A stretch of DNA of 64,000 nucleotides from Pseudomonas rhizophila (lineage in GTDB: Bacteria; Pseudomonadota; Gammaproteobacteria; Pseudomonadales; Pseudomonadaceae), in NCBI RefSeq assembly GCF_003033885.1, contig NZ_CP024081.1, positions 3,100,046 to 3,164,045 on the forward strand, written 5' to 3'. Shown here piece after piece: positions 56,449 to 64,000 of this stretch. The position numbers were made by a program, and so were the translations under genes. How positions within the stretch are numbered: the stretch's first letter is position 1; each line of letters starts with the position of its first letter. The notes under the pieces were generated by a model that was not told the origin of the DNA, did no database searches, and saw nothing but the letters and a program-made list of their open reading frames with translations.

Positions 56449-56644
56449 GTCTTCGTCCTTGTTGTTATGGAGATGTTTGTTGGCGGACAACGCCAGTTTG
56501 CGACGTCCTCATGACGTGCACGTGACGGTCGGGCCTGGCAAATTCAAGCAGGATTCAGACCATGATGCCTGTTCGGGCCTGACTGATTGTTCCGCCAGCG
56601 ACATCGGCAAGCCTTTTCAATCAATCAGCCCTTTCTTTCGCCCA

Positions 56645-56680
56645 CAAAAAAGCCCCTGAATCTTTCGATTCAGGGGCTTG
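56645..56680 (-). terminator. Terminator after tRNA-Asn
   Basis: On the minus strand a 12-bp stem (AGCCCCTGAATC with its complement, loop of four) is followed by a T-run. Confidence 0.85.
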
Positions 56681-56693
56681 ATTTGCTGCTGTC

Positions 56694-56769
<76 letters not shown>

Positions 56770-57003
56770 ATGACGCGTATGTTACTGATTGGAAAAGAGA
56801 AGTCAAGCTTCTCTTGCCGGCCGGCACATTCCTCAGGTCCGTTGGCGATTAATCGGCGATTGGCGGTTACCGCAACGGCAGGAGAGGGCTACCATGGTCC
56901 CCCGGAAGTGGCTGAACGCGCTACCGGCCATTCGCCAAACAAAGGTTTGCGCCATGAATCATCTGTTACCGCTTCACACAGGCAACCACACTGAGGTGCG
57001 CCT

Positions 57004-57231
57004 ATGAGTACCGCCCAGATCAGCTTGCCCAAGGGCGTGGGACCGCACGCGGAGAAACTCTACGATGCCATCACCCAGGCCAGCACCGCTGACGAATTGA
57101 ACCGTGCCGGTGGCAAGGCCGAGGGTTTTGTCCTGGGGCTGGAAAGCACCAAGGCCATCAAGAGTCAGATTGCCGAGTCGTTGTATGTGATCTACGACGA
57201 TGCCGCGAGTCAGCGGGCGACGGAGCTGTAA
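57004..57231 (+). CDS. Small hypothetical protein
   Basis: 75 residues, MSTAQISLPKGVGPHAEKLY to the end, soluble and Ala-rich, with AGGTG upstream of the ATG. Unrecognised. It stands between tRNA-Asn and a REPIN. Confidence 0.5.
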   Translation: MSTAQISLPKGVGPHAEKLYDAITQASTADELNRAGGKAEGFVLGLESTKAIKSQIAESLYVIYDDAASQRATEL

Positions 57232-57248
57232 TTTCGACGAGTTGCTTT

Positions 57249-57382
57249 TGTGGCGAGGGAGCTTGCTCCCGCTGGGCTGCGCAGCAGCCCTAGGAAATGC
57301 TTGAGTCAATCAGTCTGACACACCGAGGTGGCTGGCTTTAGGGCTGCTTCGCAGCCCAGCGGGAGCAAGCTCCCTCGCCACG
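57249..57382. repeat. REPIN family B
   Basis: TGTGGCGAGGGAGCTTGCTC arms with CCGCTGGGCTGCGCAGCAG, inverted, about 134 bases. Confidence 0.85.
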
Positions 57383-57398
57383 GGGTCAGCGTGAACGC

Positions 57399-57430
57399 AA
57401 AAAAAGGGAAGCCTTGGCTTCCCTTTTTTC
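57399..57430. terminator. Bidirectional terminator
   Basis: A-run, GGGAAGCC-TT-GGCTTCCC, T-run: symmetric and able to stop transcription from both sides. It serves the aminotransferase gene from the right and anything entering from the left. Confidence 0.88.
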
Positions 57431-57443
57431 ATCCCGGCGACCT

Positions 57444-58640
57444 TCAGATCACCTGAACAATCGCCTTGGTCACCGCATCGATGTTGTTCTGGTTCAGCGC
57501 GGCCACGCAGATGCGGCCGGTGTCCAGGGCATAGATGCCGAACTCGTTGCGCAGGCGCGTCACCTGTTCAACGGTCAGGCCGGAGTAGGAAAACATCCCG
57601 CGCTGGCGTGCGACGAAGCTGAAATCCCGCTGCGGAGCGGCTTTAGCCAGCATATCCACCATCTGGTTGCGCATGCCGCGAATCCGCAGACGCATTTCGG
57701 CCAGTTCCGCTTCCCATTGGGCCCGCAGTTCCGGGCTGTTGAGCACGGCTGCGACAATACTGGCGCCGTGGGTCGGCGGGTTGGAGTAGTTGGTGCGGAT
57801 CACACGCTTGACCTGGGACAGTACCCGGGCACTTTCCTCTTTCGATTCGCTGACGATCGACAGGGCGCCAACGCGCTCGCCGTACAGCGAGAACGATTTG
57901 GAGAACGAGCTGGACGCAAAGAAAGTCAGGCCCGACTCGGCGAACAGGCGCACGGCGGCGGCGTCTTCGTCGATACCGTCGCCAAAGCCCTGATAAGCCA
58001 TGTCCAAAAATGGAACGTGGTTCTTGGCCTTGACCACGTCCAGTACGTTTTTCCAGTCTTGCGGGCTCAGGTCCACGCCGGTGGGGTTATGGCAGCAGGC
58101 GTGCAGCACGACGATCGAGCGGTCGGGCAGGGCGTTGAGGTCTTCCAGCAGGCCGCTGCGGTTCACGTCATGGGTGGCGGCGTCGTAGTAGCGGTAGTTC
58201 TGCACCGGGAAACCGGCGGTTTCGAACAGCGCGCGGTGGTTTTCCCAGCTTGGATCGCTGATGGCCACGACGGCGTCAGGCAGCAGTTGCTTGAGGAAGT
58301 CGGCGCCGATCTTCAGTGCGCCAGTGCCGCCCACGGCCTGGGTGGTGATGACGCGGCCGGAGGCGATCAACGGCGAGTCCTTGCCGAACAGCAGGGTCTG
58401 GACCGCCTGGTCGTAGGCGGCAATGCCGTCGATCGGCAGGTAACCACGGGAAACGTGTTGGGCCACGCGGATCGTCTCGGCTTCGACAACGGCGCGCAGA
58501 AGTGGAATGCGCCCCTCCTCGTTGCAGTAAACACCCACGCCCAAGTTGACCTTATTGGTACGGGTGTCGGCGTTGAATGCTTCGTTGAGGCCCAGGATGG
58601 GGTCGCGTGGTGCCAATTCGACAGCGGAAAACAGGCTCAT
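57444..58640 (-). CDS. tyrB: Aromatic amino acid/aspartate aminotransferase
   Basis: 398 residues, class I PLP aminotransferase of the AspC/TyrB group: SDPSWENHRALFETAGF, HACCHNPTGVDLS, FLDMAYQGFGDG, the PLP lysine in SSSFSKSFSLYGERVG, and the substrate-carboxylate Arg in TGRICVAAL. Whether it prefers aromatic or acidic substrates cannot be read surely, so tyrB is provisional. The start at 58640 is the family MSLFSAVELAPRDPIL. Confidence 0.87.
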   Translation of the reverse strand: MSLFSAVELAPRDPILGLNEAFNADTRTNKVNLGVGVYCNEEGRIPLLRAVVEAETIRVAQHVSRGYLPIDGIAAYDQAVQTLLFGKDSPLIASGRVITTQAVGGTGALKIGADFLKQLLPDAVVAISDPSWENHRALFETAGFPVQNYRYYDAATHDVNRSGLLEDLNALPDRSIVVLHACCHNPTGVDLSPQDWKNVLDVVKAKNHVPFLDMAYQGFGDGIDEDAAAVRLFAESGLTFFASSSFSKSFSLYGERVGALSIVSESKEESARVLSQVKRVIRTNYSNPPTHGASIVAAVLNSPELRAQWEAELAEMRLRIRGMRNQMVDMLAKAAPQRDFSFVARQRGMFSYSGLTVEQVTRLRNEFGIYALDTGRICVAALNQNNIDAVTKAIVQVI

Positions 58641-58972
58641 TATTGCGCGGCTCTGAATGGAGTGTGAGGGGACGTGTAGCGCTCCAGCCGAATGCACTAG
58701 AGCGGTGCACAAACGGGGAGCTAGTATAGAGGCCATCACCGGGCGCGGCGACAGGCGATTCGGTTTTTAAGGTAAGTATTTTCGTTTTTTTTCGACCGTT
58801 AGTCCCCTGGCGGCGTCAAAGACTTCAAGGCGTGTAGGACGTTCGTCTTGAAAGCGAAGGCATTCACCTCCACATTGTATGCATCCCAGTTTTTTCCTCG
58901 GGCGACATCAGTCGTTTCGGTCTTTCTCGTTCCTGTTGGCTGGCCGACAGGGGTGAACCCAGAGGTTATGTT
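58641..58972. other. Divergent control region of the aminotransferase gene and uvrB
   Basis: 332 bases without a gene. It contains AT-rich tracts near 58770-58790 and an AGAGG ribosome site for uvrB. No exact LexA box was found. Confidence 0.5.
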
Positions 58973-60988
58973 ATGTCTGAATTCCAGCTAGTCACCCGAT
59001 TCCAGCCCGCCGGCGACCAGCCGGAAGCCATTCGCCAGATGGTCGAAGGCATCGAGGCCGGACTGGCGCACCAGACGCTGCTCGGTGTGACAGGCTCGGG
59101 CAAGACTTTCAGCATCGCCAACGTGATTGCCCAAGTGCAGCGCCCGACCCTGGTGCTGGCACCGAACAAGACCCTGGCGGCGCAGCTGTATGGCGAGTTC
59201 AAGGCGTTTTTCCCCAATAACGCGGTGGAGTACTTCGTCTCCTATTACGACTACTACCAACCCGAAGCCTACGTACCGTCTTCGGACACCTTCATCGAGA
59301 AGGATGCTTCGATCAACGATCACATCGAACAGATGCGGCTCTCGGCCACCAAGGCATTGCTCGAACGCAAGGACGCGATCATCGTCACCACGGTATCGTG
59401 CATCTATGGTCTGGGTAGCCCGGAAACGTACCTGAAGATGGTCTTGCACGTTGATCGCGGCGACAAGCTCGACCAGCGAGCCTTGCTGCGTCGCCTGGCG
59501 GACCTGCAGTACACCCGCAACGACATGGATTTCGCCCGGGCAACGTTCCGGGTCCGTGGCGACGTGATCGACATCTACCCGGCGGAATCGGACCTGGAGG
59601 CGATCCGCATCGAGCTGTTCGATGATGAAGTGGAGAGTCTTTCGGCGTTCGATCCGCTGACCGGCGAGGTGATCCGCAAGCTGCCGCGCTTCACCTTCTA
59701 CCCCAAGAGCCACTACGTTACGCCCCGGGAAACCCTGCTGGGCGCTATCGAGGGGATCAAGGTTGAATTGCAGGAGCGCCTGGAATACTTGCGGTCGAAC
59801 AACAAACTGGTGGAAGCCCAGCGGCTGGAGCAGCGGACCCGATTCGACCTGGAGATGATCCTGGAGCTGGGTTACTGCAACGGCATCGAAAACTACTCGC
59901 GCTACCTGTCGGGTCGCCCGGCGGGCGCGCCACCGCCTACGTTGTATGACTATCTGCCGGCCGATGCCTTGCTGGTGATCGACGAATCCCACGTCAGCGT
60001 GCCCCAGGTCGGCGCCATGTACAAAGGCGACCGGTCTCGCAAGGAAACCCTGGTGGAATACGGCTTCCGTCTGCCTTCGGCCCTGGATAACCGGCCGATG
60101 CGTTTTGACGAATGGGAAAGTGTGAGTCCGCAGACGATTTTCGTCTCCGCCACCCCCGGCAACTACGAGACCGAGCATGCCGGCCGGGTGGTCGAGCAGG
60201 TGGTGCGACCCACCGGGCTGGTCGATCCGCAGGTTGAAGTGCGCCCGGCGCTGACTCAGGTCGATGATCTGCTCTCGGAAATCTCCAAGCGTGTGGCGGT
60301 GGAGGAGCGGGTGCTGGTCACCACGCTGACCAAGCGCATGGCCGAAGACCTGACTGATTATCTGGCCGACCACGGTGTGCGGGTGCGCTACCTGCACTCG
60401 GACATCGACACGGTGGAGCGGGTCGAGATCATCCGCGACCTGCGCCTGGGTACGTTCGACGTGTTGGTGGGGATCAACCTGCTGCGCGAAGGCCTGGACA
60501 TGCCGGAGGTGTCACTGGTGGCGATTCTGGACGCCGACAAGGAAGGTTTCCTGCGCTCCGAGCGTTCGTTGATCCAGACCATCGGTCGGGCGGCGCGTAA
60601 CCTCAACGGCCGGGCGATTCTTTATGCCGATCGCATCACCGGTTCCATGGAACGGGCTATCGGCGAGACCGAGCGTCGTCGCGATAAACAGATTGCCTTC
60701 AACCTGGCCAACGGCATCACGCCGAAAGGGGTGTTCAAGGACGTCGCCGACATCATGGAAGGCGCCACTGTGCCCGGCTCGCGCAGCAAGAAGCGCAAGG
60801 GCATGGCCAAGGCCGCCGAAGAGAGCGCCCGTTACGAAGCCGAACTGCGCTCGCCGAGCGAAATCAGCAAACGTATCCGTCAGTTGGAAGAAAAAATGTA
60901 CCAGCTGGCCCGGGACCTGGAGTTCGAAGCGGCTGCGCAGTTGCGTGACGAGATTGGCAAGCTGCGCGAGCGGTTGCTGACTGTCTGA
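58973..60988 (+). CDS. uvrB: UvrB, nucleotide-excision repair helicase-like subunit
   Basis: 671 residues, the usual length. Walker [11 protein letters not shown], the beta-hairpin [15 protein letters not shown], Walker B VIDESHVS, helicase motif QTIGRAARN and a C-terminal UVR domain ([18 protein letters not shown]). It loads on damage with UvrA and recruits UvrC. Confidence 0.97.
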   Translation: MSEFQLVTRFQPAGDQPEAIRQMVEGIEAGLAHQTLLGVTGSGKTFSIANVIAQVQRPTLVLAPNKTLAAQLYGEFKAFFPNNAVEYFVSYYDYYQPEAYVPSSDTFIEKDASINDHIEQMRLSATKALLERKDAIIVTTVSCIYGLGSPETYLKMVLHVDRGDKLDQRALLRRLADLQYTRNDMDFARATFRVRGDVIDIYPAESDLEAIRIELFDDEVESLSAFDPLTGEVIRKLPRFTFYPKSHYVTPRETLLGAIEGIKVELQERLEYLRSNNKLVEAQRLEQRTRFDLEMILELGYCNGIENYSRYLSGRPAGAPPPTLYDYLPADALLVIDESHVSVPQVGAMYKGDRSRKETLVEYGFRLPSALDNRPMRFDEWESVSPQTIFVSATPGNYETEHAGRVVEQVVRPTGLVDPQVEVRPALTQVDDLLSEISKRVAVEERVLVTTLTKRMAEDLTDYLADHGVRVRYLHSDIDTVERVEIIRDLRLGTFDVLVGINLLREGLDMPEVSLVAILDADKEGFLRSERSLIQTIGRAARNLNGRAILYADRITGSMERAIGETERRRDKQIAFNLANGITPKGVFKDVADIMEGATVPGSRSKKRKGMAKAAEESARYEAELRSPSEISKRIRQLEEKMYQLARDLEFEAAAQLRDEIGKLRERLLTV

Positions 60989-61013
60989 GGTTGTGTGGCC
61001 ACGGTAATGGCCT

Positions 61014-61096
61014 TATCGCGAGCAGGCTCGCCCCCACAATGGACCGCGTCCAGTCCGGGCAACTTGGTTCCCTGTGGGAGCGAGCCTGCTCGCGAT
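61014..61096. repeat. REPIN family A
   Basis: Inverted family A copies (left 61014-61038, right 61072-61096) between uvrB and gltX. Confidence 0.83.
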
Positions 61097-61219
61097 TGAA
61101 GGTGCCTCGGTCTGACAGGTGCCACACAAATCCCCCTCTCACTGGAGCCTGCCCACCATCGCCTGTTACCATTCGCCCCCTGTTTCATCTTCGCTTTTAT
61201 ATTCTTTCCGAGACATGCC

Positions 61220-62701
61220 ATGACCACCGTCCGCACCCGCATCGCGCCTTCGCCCACTGGCGATCCCCATGTCGGCACCGCTTACATCGCTTTGTTCAAC
61301 TATTGCTTTGCCAAGCAGCACGGCGGTGAGTTCATCCTGCGGATCGAGGACACCGACCAGCTGCGTTCGACCCGCGAGTCCGAACAGCAGATCTTCGACG
61401 CCCTGCGCTGGCTGGGCATCGACTGGAGCGAAGGTCCGGACGTTGGCGGCCCGCACGGTCCCTACCGCCAGAGCGAGCGCGGTGACATCTATCAGCAGTA
61501 CTGTCAGCAACTGGTAGACATGGGCCACGCCTTCCCGTGCTTCTGCACCGCCGAAGAGCTGGACCAGATGCGCGCCGAGCAGATGGCCCGCGGCGAGACC
61601 CCACGCTACGACGGCCGCGCGCTGCTGCTGTCCAAGGAAGAAGTCGCCCGTCGCCTGGCCGCTGGCGAGCCCCATGTGATCCGCATGAAGGTGCCGACCG
61701 AAGGCGTCTGTGTGGTGCCGGACATGCTGCGCGGCGATGTCGAGATCCCGTGGGATCGCATGGACATGCAAGTGCTGATGAAGACCGACGGCCTGCCGAC
61801 GTATTTCCTGGCGAACGTGGTCGACGATCACCTGATGGGCATCACCCACGTCTTGCGCGGTGAAGAGTGGCTGCCGTCGGCGCCGAAACTGATCCTGCTC
61901 TACGAATACTTCGGCTGGGAACAACCGCAGCTGTGCTACATGCCACTGCTGCGTAACCCTGACAAGAGCAAGCTGTCCAAGCGCAAGAACCCGACGTCGG
62001 TGACCTTCTACGAGCGCATGGGCTTCATGCCTGAGGCGATGCTCAACTACCTGGGGCGCATGGGCTGGTCGATGCCGGACGAGCGCGAGAAGTTCTCGCT
62101 GCAGGAAATGGTCGAGCACTTCGACCTGTCGCGGGTGTCGCTGGGTGGTCCGATCTTCGATGTCGAGAAACTCTCCTGGCTCAACGGTCAGTGGTTGCGT
62201 GACCTGCCGGTGGAGGAGTTTGCTGCGCGTGTACAGAAGTGGGCATTCAACCCTGAGTACATGATGAAAATCGCTCCCCATGTGCAGGGCAGGGTGGAGA
62301 CGTTCAGCCAGATCGCACCCCTGGCCGGCTTCTTCTTTGCCGGCGGCGTGACCCCGGATGCGAAGCTGTTCGAGTCCAAGAAGCTTTCCGGTGATCAGGT
62401 GCGCCAATTGATGCAACTGATCCTGTGGAAGCTCGAAAGTCTGCGTCAGTGGGAAAAGGACAGCATCACCGCGACCATCCAGGCCGTGGTCGAATCGCTG
62501 GAGCTGAAACTGCGTGATGCCATGCCGCTGATGTTCGCCGCCATTACTGGCCAGGCCAGCTCGGTGTCGGTGCTCGATGCCATGGAGATCCTTGGCCCGG
62601 ACCTGACCCGTTTCCGTCTGCGCCAGGCCATCGATCTGCTCGGTGGTGTGTCGAAGAAGGAGAACAAGGAGTGGGAAAAACTGCTGGGCGCGATTGCCTG
62701 A
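61220..62701 (+). CDS. gltX: GltX, glutamyl-tRNA synthetase
   Basis: 493 residues, class I synthetase. HIGH-like motif [23 protein letters not shown]-like motif [13 protein letters not shown], and a C-terminal anticodon-binding helical domain. It charges tRNA-Glu, two copies of which lie just downstream. Confidence 0.97.
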   Translation: MTTVRTRIAPSPTGDPHVGTAYIALFNYCFAKQHGGEFILRIEDTDQLRSTRESEQQIFDALRWLGIDWSEGPDVGGPHGPYRQSERGDIYQQYCQQLVDMGHAFPCFCTAEELDQMRAEQMARGETPRYDGRALLLSKEEVARRLAAGEPHVIRMKVPTEGVCVVPDMLRGDVEIPWDRMDMQVLMKTDGLPTYFLANVVDDHLMGITHVLRGEEWLPSAPKLILLYEYFGWEQPQLCYMPLLRNPDKSKLSKRKNPTSVTFYERMGFMPEAMLNYLGRMGWSMPDEREKFSLQEMVEHFDLSRVSLGGPIFDVEKLSWLNGQWLRDLPVEEFAARVQKWAFNPEYMMKIAPHVQGRVETFSQIAPLAGFFFAGGVTPDAKLFESKKLSGDQVRQLMQLILWKLESLRQWEKDSITATIQAVVESLELKLRDAMPLMFAAITGQASSVSVLDAMEILGPDLTRFRLRQAIDLLGGVSKKENKEWEKLLGAIA

Positions 62702-62722
62702 GTGCTCGATGAGGCAGGACAT

Positions 62723-62744
62723 ACCCCGGTTTTCCGGGGTTTGT
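62723..62744 (+). terminator. Terminator after gltX
   Basis: ACCCCGG-TTTT-CCGGGGT followed by TTG-rich sequence; a perfect 7-bp GC stem. Confidence 0.75.
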
Positions 62745-62797
62745 CGGTAAGTGATTGTTATCCCGGCAAAAAACTTTCAAATTTGTTGAAAATAAAT

Positions 62798-62826
62798 TTG
62801 ACAGCCCTCGGATACGCCCTTAAGAT
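62798..62826 (+). promoter_or_regulatory. Strong sigma-70 promoter of the tRNA block
   Basis: TTGACA (62798-62803), 17 bases, TAAGAT (62821-62826), preceded by an AT-rich UP-like stretch and followed by a GC-rich CGCCCCG discriminator, as in stable-RNA promoters under stringent control. Confidence 0.85.
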
Positions 62827-62847
62827 TCGCCCCGTCCTCAGCGATGA

Positions 62848-62923
<76 letters not shown>

Positions 62924-63002
62924 ATTTACACTTCAAGGCCTGGCCACACCGGTCTTGAAGCGATCAACACTCAGCGTTGATCAGTTGTATAGAAGGGTTT
63001 GC

Positions 63003-63078
63003 GTCCCCTTCGTCTAGTGGCCTAGGACACCGCCCTTTCACGGCGGTAACAGGGGTTCGAGTCCCCTAGGGGACGCCA
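63003..63078 (+). tRNA. tRNA-Glu (UUC), copy 1
   Basis: 76 bases, acceptor GTCCCCT/AGGGGAC, anticodon loop CTTTCAC (anticodon TTC), TTCGAGT T-loop, encoded GCCA end. Confidence 0.96.
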
Positions 63079-63131
63079 GTTTTACAGAAGCGATGTTGCA
63101 AGATGTCGCTCCGCCGCGAGGCGAAAAATCC

Positions 63132-63207
<76 letters not shown>

Positions 63208-63282
63208 ATTACAGGTTCAAGGTTTGGCCACACCGGCCTTGAATCGATCAGTTCTCAGCGCTGATCAAGTTAGAAGGTTTGT

Positions 63283-63358
63283 GTCCCCTTCGTCTAGTGG
63301 CCTAGGACACCGCCCTTTCACGGCGGTAACAGGGGTTCGAGTCCCCTAGGGGACGCCA
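63283..63358 (+). tRNA. tRNA-Glu (UUC), copy 2
   Basis: Identical in sequence to copy 1, 280 bases downstream of it; last gene of the tRNA block. Confidence 0.96.
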
Positions 63359-63384
63359 CGATTACCCGCTCTGCGGGATTTTAT

Positions 63385-63416
63385 AAGGGTCATTCAATTC
63401 TTGAATGGCCCTTTTG
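63385..63416 (+). terminator. Terminator of the tRNA block
   Basis: AAGGGTCATTCAA-TTC-TTGAATGGCCCTT: long stem with one GT mismatch, followed by T-rich sequence. Confidence 0.85.
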
Positions 63417-63484
63417 TTTGTCTGGCGTTCGGCCAATCTTCAATTCCTTTAACGATGCTTCTGACCAGCGGTCAAAATTTCCGC

Positions 63485-63512
63485 TTGCGGAAAATTATTA
63501 CATGGATAATAT
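63485..63512 (+). promoter_or_regulatory. Candidate promoter and operator of the TetR gene
   Basis: TTGCGG, 16 bases, TAATAT. A perfect inverted repeat TTTCCGC-TT-GCGGAAA (63478-63493) covers the -35, and an AATATT/AATATT pair follows the -10. Both are plausible autorepressor sites. Confidence 0.45.
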
Positions 63513-63538
63513 TTCAGTCGTAATATTCGGAGGTAACG

Positions 63539-64000
63539 ATGAGCGATAAAAAAGCGCAAACCCGCGAACGCATACTCAAGGCCGCCAGTGCTGCGCTGAT
63601 TCAGCGGGGTCCGGCCGAGCCGAGTGTCGGCGAAGTGATGGGCGCCGCCGGGCTGACAGTGGGCGGCTTCTATGCCCACTTCGAAAGCAAGGATGCCTTG
63701 ATGCTCGAGGCATTCAAGCAACTGCTCAGCCAGCGTCGTGGCTTGATCGCTGACATGGATGCCGAGCTGAGCGGTGAGGAGCGGCGAACCCTGGCAGCCG
63801 CGTTCTACCTGTCGCGCAAGCACCGTGATACCACCGATCTGGCCTGCCCGATCCCGGCATCGGTCGGCGAGCTCGGGCGGCTGCCGGATGAGTTTCGTGA
63901 GGTGCTCAATGAGCATATTGAGCTGATGGTTGCGCAGTTGGCGGCCAGCCCGGAAGACGCCGATAAGGCCTTGGCTGACATTGCCCTGATGGTCGGCGGC
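63539..64000 (+). CDS. TetR-family regulator, cut by the window edge
   Basis: At least 154 residues visible: MSDKKAQTRERILKAASAAL, HTH region VGEVMGAAGLTVGGFYAHFES-type, and the start of a ligand domain with LACPIPASVGELGRLP. The HTH and CP-containing segment are typical of the NemR/AcuR-like TetR branch. GGAGG five bases before the ATG at 63539. The right end lies outside the window. Confidence 0.85.
   Translation, partial: MSDKKAQTRERILKAASAALIQRGPAEPSVGEVMGAAGLTVGGFYAHFESKDALMLEAFKQLLSQRRGLIADMDAELSGEERRTLAAAFYLSRKHRDTTDLACPIPASVGELGRLPDEFREVLNEHIELMVAQLAASPEDADKALADIALMVGG

Noticed and set aside
58940..58960. Possible LexA (SOS) box before uvrB
   Set aside because: CTGT and ACAG are present but separated by 10 bases instead of 8, so the half-sites are out of register.

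Overview
The window looks like a chromosomal segment of a fluorescent Pseudomonas, most likely of the P. fluorescens species complex. It holds a pyoverdine locus (pvdE, pvdMNO, pvdP, pvdRT-opmQ, fpvI, pvdA and a terminal peptide synthetase), several families of P. fluorescens-type REP/REPIN palindromes in the gaps between genes, and Pseudomonas-type small proteins. The genus call rests on gene content recognised by eye; no database search was possible.

0.3-20 kb: pyoverdine region. A one-module peptide synthetase (C-A-PCP-TE, adenylation code read as threonine) lies directly behind pvdE. Then come the periplasmic maturation operon pvdM-pvdN-pvdO, divergent pvdP, a DUF6124 protein with a strongly structured leader, the pvdR-pvdT-opmQ exporter, the ECF sigma gene fpvI, and pvdA. 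Five exact TAAAT-N16-CGT (PvdS-type) promoter boxes sit in front of pvdE, pvdM, pvdP, pvdR and pvdA, and a Fur-like box precedes fpvI. Together these genes make ferribactin precursors, export them to the periplasm, mature the chromophore and side chain, and secrete or recycle the siderophore. fpvA, fpvR, pvdS, pvdL and the other NRPS genes are not in the window.

20-32 kb: a BvgS-like hybrid kinase whose C-terminus runs into a REP element, a degenerate receiver protein and a BvgA/LuxR-type regulator; a pirin; a mechanosensitive-channel/cyclic-nucleotide-domain protein; an AhpD-like protein; and a fecI-fecR-fecA ferric-citrate signalling and uptake system. 32-38.8 kb: an MFS transporter, a DapF-like protein lacking both catalytic cysteines, codB-codA, an alpha/beta hydrolase and queD.

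38.8-45.8 kb: a decayed integrative element of about 7.0 kb inserted exactly at the first codons of queD. It is bounded by a perfect 17-bp direct repeat that includes the queD start codon. It carries a broken tyrosine integrase, small phage-type genes (some frameshifted), a truncated cytosine methyltransferase, a broken OafA-type O-acetyltransferase and an intact left-handed beta-helix acyltransferase.

45.8-64 kb: a patatin; two PepSY proteins with a two-component system, followed by an antiporter-like gene and an sCache chemoreceptor; trhP/yegQ behind a perfect ANR/FNR-type box; an AI-2E transporter; small Pseudomonas proteins; tRNA-Asn; an aromatic/aspartate aminotransferase; uvrB; gltX; a tandemly duplicated tRNA-Ala/tRNA-Glu block; and the start of a TetR regulator running off the right edge.
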